From positions 1 to 64,000 of the forward strand of contig NZ_WQOH01000014.1 of the NCBI RefSeq assembly GCF_018784445.1: 64,000 nucleotides of DNA, written 5' to 3'. The notes under the pieces were generated by a model. It made no database searches. It was not told the DNA's origin and saw nothing but the letters and a program-made list of their open reading frames with translations. Source of the DNA: Gemmiger formicilis (GTDB lineage: Bacteria > Bacillota > Clostridia > Oscillospirales > Ruminococcaceae). Position numbers and translations under genes: made by a program. Of this stretch, positions 34,052-40,869 are shown piece by piece (the stretch's first letter is position 1; the number at the start of each line of letters is the position of its first letter).

Positions 34052-36259
34052 TTGGAAAAAAAGCCGGAAAGCATCTTCATCAACCGTGAACTCAGCTGGC
34101 TCGACTTTGACAGCCGCGTACTGGCCCTGGCAAAGGAAAAGACCGTGCCTTTGGGCGAGCGCATCAAGTTTGCCGCCATCTTTGGCAGCAACATGGACGA
34201 GTTCTTTATGGTGCGCGTCGGTTCGCTCTACGACCAAACGCTCTTGAAAAACAACAAGACCGACAACGTCACCCACATGACCGCTGCCGAGCAGATTGCC
34301 GCCATCACGCCCCGCGTGGCGGAATTGCAGGCCAAGTGCGATAAATATTTCCAGCACCTTGTCACGGCACTGGCCGCCGAAGGCTACAAGAAAGTCGATT
34401 TCGCCAAGCTGTCCAAGCCGCAGGAACATTTCTGGAAAACCTACTTCCAGCGCGAACTGTTCCCGCTGCTCAGCCCCCAAATTGTCGACTCCCGCCATCC
34501 ATTCCCGTTTTTGAACAACAAGGATATCTACTACATTGCTCAGCTGCACACGAAAAACGAGGGCGTCGGCTACGGCATCGTGCCGGTCAGCAGCCAGTTT
34601 GAGCGCGTACTCTTCGTAAAGGACGGCGAGACGGCCTGCTTCGCCTTTGTGGAAGAGCTCATCGCCCACTACGCCGCCACGATTTTCAGCGCCAGCACCG
34701 TGACCAAGCAGTGCCTTTTCCGCGTGACCCGCAATGCCGATATCACGGTCGACGAAGGTATGATGGACCACGATGTTGACTTCCGCGACGTTATGAGTGA
34801 GCTGCTGAAAAAGCGCCGCAAGCTCGCCGCTGTGCGCCTGCAATTCTGGCCCGACGCCCCGCAGGAAATCGTCAAGTTCCTGCGGGACAAGCTCGTCGTC
34901 CCGGCGGACCGCTGCTATACCCAGACTTCGCCGCTCGACTCCGGCGCACTGTTCAAGCTGGCCGGGCGTATCTCCGGCGACGGCGGCCACACGGAGCTGT
35001 TCTATCCCACCGCCAGGCCGATGCAGGCCCCGGCAGGGTACGACCTCTACACCGAGGTGCGCAAGCATGATGTGCTGCTGGCTTACCCGTACCAGAGTAT
35101 CCGCCCGTTTATTAAAATGCTGCTGCGCGCGGGCGCGGACCCGGACGTTGTATCGATAAAAATGACGCTCTACCGCATGGCAAGCGACTCCCAGATCGTT
35201 AACGCCCTGATTGCCGCCGCCGAGAACGGCAAGGAAGTCGTTGCCATGGTCGAGCTGCGCGCCCGCTTTGACGAGCAAAACAACATCGACTGGTCAAAGC
35301 AGCTCGAGGATGCCGGCTGCACGGTTTTCTACGGTTTCGATGACTATAAAGTACATTCCAAGTTGACCCTTATAACCAGCCGCGTCAACGGCCAATATAA
35401 ATACTTGACGCAGATCGGCACCGGCAACTATAATGAAAAGACGAGCGAGCTGTACACCGACCTGTCCTTCATCACGACCCGGCAGGAGATCGGCGAGGAA
35501 GCCAGCGCTGTGTTCAACAATATGGCCCTGCAGCGCCTGACCAGTGAGGCCGACACGATGCTCGTCGCGCCGCTGCGATTCAAGAGCGTATTGCTCGAGG
35601 AAATGGACCGCCAGATCGCCCTTGCCATGCAGGGAAAGCCCGCGTCGATTATCCTCAAAAACAACTCCATCAACGACCCGCAGATTATTGATAAGATCAG
35701 CGAGGCCAGCTGCGCGGGCGTGCGCGTGGATATGATCGTGCGCGGCATCTGCTGCGTGCGGGCAGGTGTGCCGGGCCGCACCGAGAACGTGCATATCCGC
35801 AGCCTGGTCGGGCGGTATTTGGAGCATTCCCGCATCTACTGCTTCGGCAGCGGCGAGAATATGCGCATTTATATCGCCTCCGGCGACTTCCTGACCCGCA
35901 ACACCGAGCGCCGCGTCGAGGTCGGCGTCCGGGTGGACGACCCGGCTATCGCCAGAAAGCTGCGCGGTATTCTCGATTTGCAGCTGCGCGACACCGTGAA
36001 CGCCCGCGAAATGCAGCCGGACGGCACCTACACCAAGGTGCGCCCCGCCGAGGGCCAGCCCCCGGTGGACAGCCAGATGGCAATGTTCGGCTATTTCCAG
36101 TACGGCTTTGAGATGGCCCCCGAGAAGCCCAAAGCCAAGCCAAAACCCAAAACAGCGGCCGCCAAGGCCACTGCAAAACCTGTGGCCCGCCAGCACGCAG
36201 CGCTGCGCCCCAAACGCGCCAGCCTTTTGCAAAACCTGTTTGGCCGCGGGAAAAAATAA
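34052..36259 (+). CDS. ppk1: Polyphosphate kinase 1
   Basis: This enzyme reversibly makes polyphosphate from ATP. The protein has the N-terminal domain (SIFINRELSWLDFDSRVL, SNMDEFFMVRV), the head domain and the C-terminal phospholipase-D-like halves with the catalytic histidine context YKVHSKLTLI and the second histidine at LEHSRIYCFGSG. I favour the TTG at 34052 (735 residues), because GGAGGAG lies 8 bases before it. The ATG at 34037 overlaps that site and would add five residues. A Lys/Pro/Ala-rich tail of about 45 residues follows the normal end. Confidence 0.94.
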   Translation: MEKKPESIFINRELSWLDFDSRVLALAKEKTVPLGERIKFAAIFGSNMDEFFMVRVGSLYDQTLLKNNKTDNVTHMTAAEQIAAITPRVAELQAKCDKYFQHLVTALAAEGYKKVDFAKLSKPQEHFWKTYFQRELFPLLSPQIVDSRHPFPFLNNKDIYYIAQLHTKNEGVGYGIVPVSSQFERVLFVKDGETACFAFVEELIAHYAATIFSASTVTKQCLFRVTRNADITVDEGMMDHDVDFRDVMSELLKKRRKLAAVRLQFWPDAPQEIVKFLRDKLVVPADRCYTQTSPLDSGALFKLAGRISGDGGHTELFYPTARPMQAPAGYDLYTEVRKHDVLLAYPYQSIRPFIKMLLRAGADPDVVSIKMTLYRMASDSQIVNALIAAAENGKEVVAMVELRARFDEQNNIDWSKQLEDAGCTVFYGFDDYKVHSKLTLITSRVNGQYKYLTQIGTGNYNEKTSELYTDLSFITTRQEIGEEASAVFNNMALQRLTSEADTMLVAPLRFKSVLLEEMDRQIALAMQGKPASIILKNNSINDPQIIDKISEASCAGVRVDMIVRGICCVRAGVPGRTENVHIRSLVGRYLEHSRIYCFGSGENMRIYIASGDFLTRNTERRVEVGVRVDDPAIARKLRGILDLQLRDTVNAREMQPDGTYTKVRPAEGQPPVDSQMAMFGYFQYGFEMAPEKPKAKPKPKTAAAKATAKPVARQHAALRPKRASLLQNLFGRGKK

Positions 36260-36273
36260 GGAGAACCCAAACC

Positions 36274-36654
36274 ATGAAAAGTTGTGTAGTGACCGCAAAT
36301 TACGCCTGTGACCCCAACAAGGTCTGGCTCTACCTGACCAAGCCCACCCTGAACAACTGGCGCAAGGACGTCAGCGGGTACGAGGAAAGCGACGACGGCA
36401 TGAAAGCCACCGAGAAGAACACCGACGGCGGCGAGACCCAGATCGTCTTTACCCGCAAGGAAAAGCCCCGCTGCCTGAGCTGCAACTTCCAGAAGGGCAA
36501 GATCAGCGGTACCTTTACGGCGCTGCTGCTGGGCGGCGGCGACTCCACCAGTGTAGAGTGTACGCTGGATGTGAACGGCCTGGGCCTGTTCACCAAGCCC
36601 GCCAAGCTGATGAACGAGCGCCTGGAAATGCTGCGCCAGACGTTGGGCGCGTAA
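36274..36654 (+). CDS. SRPBCC-like small protein
   Basis: This 126-residue soluble protein begins with a pattern (CVVTANYACDPNKVWLYLTKP ... NWRKDVSGYE) resembling the START/SRPBCC ligand-binding fold. The middle and end (FTRKEKPRCLSCNFQKGKISGTFTALLL ... MNERLEMLRQTL) fit that fold's strands and final helix. The ligand is unknown. It is 14 bases after ppk1, with GGAG upstream, and may share its transcript. Confidence 0.7.
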   Translation: MKSCVVTANYACDPNKVWLYLTKPTLNNWRKDVSGYEESDDGMKATEKNTDGGETQIVFTRKEKPRCLSCNFQKGKISGTFTALLLGGGDSTSVECTLDVNGLGLFTKPAKLMNERLEMLRQTLGA

Positions 36655-36657
36655 AGA

Positions 36658-36715
36658 GCCTTCCCCCGAAGGGGGAAGGTGGTCGAGTGTGCGAGGCCGG
36701 ATGAGGGGCGGGCTT
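36658..36715. repeat. CTTCCCCC repeat, one-ended copy
   Basis: Starts GCCTTCCCCCGAAGGGGGAA, then GGTGG and, after a variable spacer, GAGGCCGGATGAGGGGCGG. The first part is a 10-base perfect hairpin. This is the left half of the element seen complete at 58472-58611. Confidence 0.65.
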
Positions 36716-36861
36716 GCCGAAGCTTGACCTGTAAGGAAAACGACCTCCTGCGGAAAAGCCGTGGCCGTGTGCCGTTATAACCAATCTTCCATCCGCCTTT
36801 CGGGGCGGATATTTTTTTCCCCTCCCGCATACTGTTGTAAAAAACAGGGGAGGTGTACGCC

Positions 36862-37650
36862 ATGTGGGAAGATGCAGCCCCGATGCAGGAGCGCGAGCCG
36901 CCCAGACCGCCCGCACGTCCGCGCAGTGAGGAAGATTTGGTCCTGTGGGCGCAGATTTTGCTGTGCCTGGCCGCCGTCGGCTTTGTGCTGGCGGCCAAAC
37001 TGCTGGGCTGGCCCGCGTATCCGGTGCTGCGCCGTGCCTTTGCCGCCGCCACACAGCCAGAACAATCGCTGCTGCTGGGGGAGGAACGCGGCCTTTTGAA
37101 ATTCACTGAACAGACTGCCGAGGAACTGGCAAACTCCGCCCGCAGTATGTGGGACGACTTCACCGCCGCGCCCGAGACAGCCCGCACGCCCCACGGCCAG
37201 CCGACACCGCCCGCCTACGCCAGCGAGGACAGCTACACCCCGGACTTTGCGCTCTGCTTCCCGCTGCCGGGGCACTTTGCCCGCAAAACCTCCGGCTATG
37301 GCTGGCGCACCGACCCCATGGGCGGCCTGGGCGACGATTTCCATATTGGCAACGACCTGGCGGCGGCCCGGGGCACGGCGGTACTGGCCGCCGCGGACGG
37401 CGTGGTACGCACGGCGGGCAGCCATAAAAGCTATGGCAACTATGTCCGCATCCTGCACGCCGACGGCGACGAGACGCTGTACGCACATATGCAATATCTG
37501 TTTGTCCGCGCGGGGGAGTGCGTGACCGCCGGGCAGACGCTGGGCACGGTGGGGCAGACCGGCAACGCCACCGGCCCGCACCTGCATTTTGAGATACTGC
37601 ACAAGGGCCTGCGGTACGACCCGGCCCAGGCTTTACAGGATGCAGCGTAG
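36862..37650 (+). CDS. M23 family peptidase, SpoIVFA/SpoIIQ-like
   Basis: This 262-residue membrane-anchored protein has a Pro/Arg-rich cytoplasmic start, one membrane span (about 29-48), a linker, and a LytM/M23 domain from about 140. The full metal and catalytic set is present: His161 and Asp165 (HIGND), His209 (YAHM), and His240 and His242 (HLH). It overlaps the M50 protease gene by 11 bases, the arrangement of spoIVFA-spoIVFB, where the M23-like partner regulates the protease. Unlike B. subtilis SpoIVFA, as I recall it, this copy looks catalytically intact. SpoIIQ is an alternative. Start at 36862, behind GGGGAGGTG. Confidence 0.8.
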   Translation: MWEDAAPMQEREPPRPPARPRSEEDLVLWAQILLCLAAVGFVLAAKLLGWPAYPVLRRAFAAATQPEQSLLLGEERGLLKFTEQTAEELANSARSMWDDFTAAPETARTPHGQPTPPAYASEDSYTPDFALCFPLPGHFARKTSGYGWRTDPMGGLGDDFHIGNDLAAARGTAVLAAADGVVRTAGSHKSYGNYVRILHADGDETLYAHMQYLFVRAGECVTAGQTLGTVGQTGNATGPHLHFEILHKGLRYDPAQALQDAA

Positions 37651-38083
37651 GCCCAAAATCACCTGGCGCAGGCCGCTGGCGGTGCTGTTTGGCCTGACCG
37701 TGCTGCTGGCGCTGGACGGCAGCGGCCTTGTGCGGGTGGGGCTGGGCTGTGCGATTCTGCACGAGAGCGGCCACGCGCTGGCCTACCGCGCTTTGTGGGG
37801 GCACTGGCCGGAACTGGAAGTGTCGCCGTTTGGTATCTGCCTGCGGCTGCGCGGCCTGCCCATGACCGCCCGGCAGGAGCTTCTGCTGGCTGCAGCCGGG
37901 CCGCTGGCCAACCTGCTGGCCTGCGCGGCGGTGCTGCTGTTCATGCGCGGGGCAGGGTACAGCTACGGCGGGTATTGGTTTGCCTGCTGTAACCTGCTGG
38001 TGGGCGGCAGTAACCTTCTGCCCCTGCCCGGCCTGGATGGCTGGCGCATTGCGGGGGCACTTCACGGCTTGCGGAGAACGTAG
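37640..38083 (+). CDS. M50 intramembrane metalloprotease, SpoIVFB-like, short
   Basis: This is a membrane metalloprotease of the S2P/SpoIVFB family, 147 residues. HESGH at 41-45 provides two zinc ligands and the catalytic Glu, and NLLPLPGLDG at 125-134 provides the third ligand in the usual LDG setting. SpoIVFB cleaves pro-sigma-K in spore formers. Typical members are well over 200 residues; this one ends just after the LDG helix, and its TAG stop is the first part of a GTAGGGGC repeat. It may be a truncated but still catalytic core. Confidence 0.8.
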   Translation: MQRRPKITWRRPLAVLFGLTVLLALDGSGLVRVGLGCAILHESGHALAYRALWGHWPELEVSPFGICLRLRGLPMTARQELLLAAAGPLANLLACAAVLLFMRGAGYSYGGYWFACCNLLVGGSNLLPLPGLDGWRIAGALHGLRRT

Positions 38084-38106
38084 GGGCGGGGCTTTGCTCC
38101 GCCCGC
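38080..38106. repeat. GTAGGGGC palindromic repeat at a gene end
   Basis: GTAGGGGCGGGGC and GCTCCGCCCGC face each other around TTT. Its bases 2-4 (TAG) are the stop codon of the M50 protease gene. Confidence 0.75.
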
Positions 38107-38126
38107 AGCCGTTGCCACAAAATGCA

Positions 38127-38157
38127 AAACCCCGGGGACGCACGGTCTCCGGGGTTT
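38127..38157. terminator. Bidirectional terminator
   Basis: AAACCCCGGGGAC (38127-38139) pairs with GTCTCCGGGGTTT (38145-38157) with one wobble. T runs lie on both strands. It ends the M50 gene and the convergent surface-protein gene. Confidence 0.85.
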
Positions 38158-38170
38158 GTTTTAATTTGGA

Positions 38171-40459
38171 TTATTTGGATTTACGGCGCTTTTGCAGCAC
38201 GCAGAGGGCGGTGATACTGCCCAGCGTCAGAATGCTGAACAGGGCGGGGGAAGAGCTGTCGCCCGTCTGGGGGATAACACCGGATGCCTGCGCGGTGGGC
38301 GCGGGTGTGGCGGTCACAGTGGGCTGTGCCGTGGGCGCCGGGGTGGCGGGGGCAGCCGTTGCGGTGTTGTCGGCAGGTGCTGCCGTGGGCGCTGTTGTAG
38401 GCGCTGCTGTGGGTGCTACGGTAGGGATTGTTGTGGGTGCGGCGGTAGGGGTAGGTGCTTCGGTAGGGGCGGCAGTCGGTTCCGCCGGCTTCGGCGAAGG
38501 AGTAGGTGCATTTATACCATGTGCCGCTTTCAGCGCCGCGCCCAGGGGAAGAATGGTGACGGTATTATTTTTAGCGGTTGCTGGCTTCCAACGGTTTTCT
38601 TCGCCTTCGGTATCGTGATACCAGTCGTCAATGATTTTTCCGTCATCGTCCAAAACACTCCACTTTGCGCCGGGTTCCAGTTTAATGATGTTGAAGCTGT
38701 TGCCTCCTTTATTGGTATTATAAAGGTCATCACCGGCTGTGACGGCTTTGTTGTTGTAAACTTTGACGAGCGGCGAGAGACTCACAGTGCCGTATTCATT
38801 GTAGATGCCGCCGCCGTACTTTTTGTGTTCATAATCACGATCGTTGACATTAAAAGTGATATTGCCTTTGTAGGGGATGCTGTCAAGCTTGTTGTTTTCC
38901 GTAATTAAACCTGCATTAAGAACCAACGTGCCAGAACCTATGTCACTATTGCCGTTTTTGATGCCCCATGCGCCATTACGGCAAATTTCCAAATGTGCGT
39001 CGGCCTCAACGGTAGTAGTAGCATTGGGATAGTTGTCGAGACCGACAACGTTGTCATTCAAATATACCTGCGCACCGGCAAGAACGTTAAAATTGTTGCC
39101 GCCGTTTGCTAAACCAACGGCTGTACTGCTAGAAGAAAGCACAGCATCCTTTTGTACAGTCAAGGAACCTTTGCTGCCGTTGAAATCGTAAAGAGCGATT
39201 CCGGGACCCCAATGCCCCACGGAGGTCATCTTTGCACCGCTTTGCAAAACAGCGTTGCCGTTGAAAGCGATACCATAAATTGTGTCATACCGTGACTCGA
39301 TTTCAGAAGTTCCGTCCACATCAAGATTGTGGACAAAAATGCCAAACGTGGAACCATTATTTTCCGAAATAACGCGGGAATGATCGGAAATAGTCATGGT
39401 TCCATAGTAGCAACCAATACCACCTTTGTGAGCGTAGGGGTCCCTTGCATCACCATTCCTGTTGACGTTTATTTCGGAATAATTAGTTACCTTGACATCT
39501 ACTGGGTTGGCGGTGATGCCATTATGATAACAGTTTGTGGCTGTCAGAGTAGAATTGTTAGAGACATCAATTCGACCCTTGATGGTTTTATATTCGTCAT
39601 TCTGGTCCGGATCAGAATCAATATAGATGCCGCTGCAACCGCCCTTTCCCTCTTCACCAGGGTTTACCGGAATTCTGTTCATAAACCCGCTGACGGTGAA
39701 GTGCGTATTATTCTGAATGCACAAGTTACCGCCGTTGTAGATGCACAGGCCGCTGCCGCCCGAGTCGTTAGGCTCGAGGTTCGTAATATTCACGATGGCG
39801 CACTCGTCCAGAATCAGTGTGCCGGGGCCAAAGAATACTGCAGAGATATTGGCATTTTCTTTATTGGCGTTGCCGGGGTTCGTTCCCGCATTGACAGTCA
39901 GCTCGCGGCAGTTCTTGATGGTCACTTCGCAGCGGGTCGCATAGATACCCTTCTGTTTCAGCGTTAAGCTGTGTTTGGCGGCATCCAGCGTAATCTTCTT
40001 CCACTGGTCAGCATTATCACCCGAACCGATAAACCGCAGGCCCTCGGTCAACTCCAAATCGCTTTGCAGCGTAATGGTAATGGTAGCATCGCTGCTTGTG
40101 GTGCCATTACATGCATCGGTAATCGCGGCTTGCAGCGTCGGATACTCAGTTTCGCCAATCTTAGCCACCACAGGGGCGGCAACACTGGGATTTGTCTGTC
40201 TCTCACTGTTATTGTTTTCCCCATTGGGCAAAGCATCATTACTGCCGCCGGGCAGCGCATCTTCCTTCACATTCCCGTCAGAATTCCCGTCAGAATTCCC
40301 GTCAGGATTCCCGTTAGAATTCCCATCAGACTGCACGGATGCCTCGCTGCCGATCGTTGGCTCATCCGGAAGGCTTGGTTCCCCTGCAAAGGCAGGGGTT
40401 GCAAAAGCAGAAAGCGCAAAGCAGGTTGCAGCCGCAAATATGAACAACCGTTTTCTCAC
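38171..40459 (-). CDS. Sortase-type cell-wall-anchored surface protein, beta-helix-like
   Basis: This 762-residue exported protein has a signal peptide (MRKRLFIFAAATCFALSAFA, cut after about residue 25), an Asn/Asp/Gly linker of four-residue repeats (SDGN), a long central region of short Asn/Gly-rich strands (about 150-640) resembling a right-handed parallel beta-helix, a Pro/Thr/Ala-rich wall-spanning stretch, and a sorting signal IPQTG (729-733) with a hydrophobic span and KRRKSK tail. It is probably an adhesin or glycan-binding protein. Start: GTG at 40459, 8 bases after AGGAG. The central part is less GC-rich by eye than its neighbours. Confidence 0.85.
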   Translation of the reverse strand: MRKRLFIFAAATCFALSAFATPAFAGEPSLPDEPTIGSEASVQSDGNSNGNPDGNSDGNSDGNVKEDALPGGSNDALPNGENNNSERQTNPSVAAPVVAKIGETEYPTLQAAITDACNGTTSSDATITITLQSDLELTEGLRFIGSGDNADQWKKITLDAAKHSLTLKQKGIYATRCEVTIKNCRELTVNAGTNPGNANKENANISAVFFGPGTLILDECAIVNITNLEPNDSGGSGLCIYNGGNLCIQNNTHFTVSGFMNRIPVNPGEEGKGGCSGIYIDSDPDQNDEYKTIKGRIDVSNNSTLTATNCYHNGITANPVDVKVTNYSEINVNRNGDARDPYAHKGGIGCYYGTMTISDHSRVISENNGSTFGIFVHNLDVDGTSEIESRYDTIYGIAFNGNAVLQSGAKMTSVGHWGPGIALYDFNGSKGSLTVQKDAVLSSSSTAVGLANGGNNFNVLAGAQVYLNDNVVGLDNYPNATTTVEADAHLEICRNGAWGIKNGNSDIGSGTLVLNAGLITENNKLDSIPYKGNITFNVNDRDYEHKKYGGGIYNEYGTVSLSPLVKVYNNKAVTAGDDLYNTNKGGNSFNIIKLEPGAKWSVLDDDGKIIDDWYHDTEGEENRWKPATAKNNTVTILPLGAALKAAHGINAPTPSPKPAEPTAAPTEAPTPTAAPTTIPTVAPTAAPTTAPTAAPADNTATAAPATPAPTAQPTVTATPAPTAQASGVIPQTGDSSSPALFSILTLGSITALCVLQKRRKSK
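40271..40330. repeat. Five 12-base tandem repeats
   Basis: Five near-identical copies of ATTCCCGTCAGA on the plus strand encode S/P-(D/N)-G-N repeats just after the signal peptide of the surface protein. The unit is a multiple of three, so copy number can change without breaking the frame. Confidence 0.9.
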
Positions 40460-40480
40460 AAGTACCACTCCTAAAACTGT

Positions 40481-40586
40481 ATTATACCCTGTACGTATCC
40501 CTGACAAATTCCGCCGAAAAATACACGTACAAATGTAACGATAAATATATAGCAGTAATACTAGCATGTTTAAAACCACCTGTCAA
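40481..40586 (-). promoter_or_regulatory. Promoter(s) of surface-protein gene
   Basis: On the minus strand a perfect TTGACA (40581-40586), a 17-base spacer and TAGTAT (40558-40563). Nearer the gene, a perfect TATAAT (40481-40486) lies about 15 bases after TTGTCA, giving a second, less well-spaced candidate. The G10 tract is 15 bases upstream of the first -35. Confidence 0.6.
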
Positions 40587-40601
40587 CACGCCCAAAAGTC
40601 C

Positions 40602-40611
40602 GGGGGGGGGG
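40602..40611. repeat. G10 homopolymer beside promoter
   Basis: Ten consecutive G on the plus strand (C on the coding strand of the surface gene), starting 16 bases from the TTGACA -35 element. It is the longest single-base run I noticed in the window. Such tracts change length by strand slippage. Confidence 0.9.
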
Positions 40612-40780
40612 TATCCTGTAAATCGCGCAACAAATGCGCAACGTAACGCCGGTAACGCGCAGCGAAATCAACACTTTGCGGTTACAGTTGTGGCAGTTCG
40701 CTCAATCAAGTCTAAAAAAATTGTGCAAACTTCCGAAAATCAACCTTTTTTACCTTTTTGGCACATACAAAGGTAAATGG

Positions 40781-40809
40781 TTGCAATTTTGGCGGTGGCA
40801 GCGTATAAT
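40781..40809 (+). promoter_or_regulatory. Promoter of radical SAM/DUF2344 pair
   Basis: TTGCAA (40781-40786), a 17-base spacer and a perfect TATAAT (40804-40809), 61 bases before the start codon. Confidence 0.75.
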
Positions 40810-40869
40810 AAACTTACTATTGCCAAAAAGTGATTTACGGCACAATACAAACAAGGATGGTTCACCAAT

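Larger units (their letters stand above)
40460..40869. other. Intergenic region of surface protein and radical SAM gene
   Basis: This 410-base gap holds two divergent promoters, a G10 homopolymer, and a patch at 40620-40665 of repeated GCGCAAC and GTAACG words. I see no supported gene. An open frame at 40634-40906 crosses the radical SAM promoter and start codon and is rejected. Confidence 0.6.

Noticed and set aside
40271-40330. CRISPR array
   Set aside because: The regular units are 12 bases with no spacers, and they encode an in-frame linker of the surface protein.
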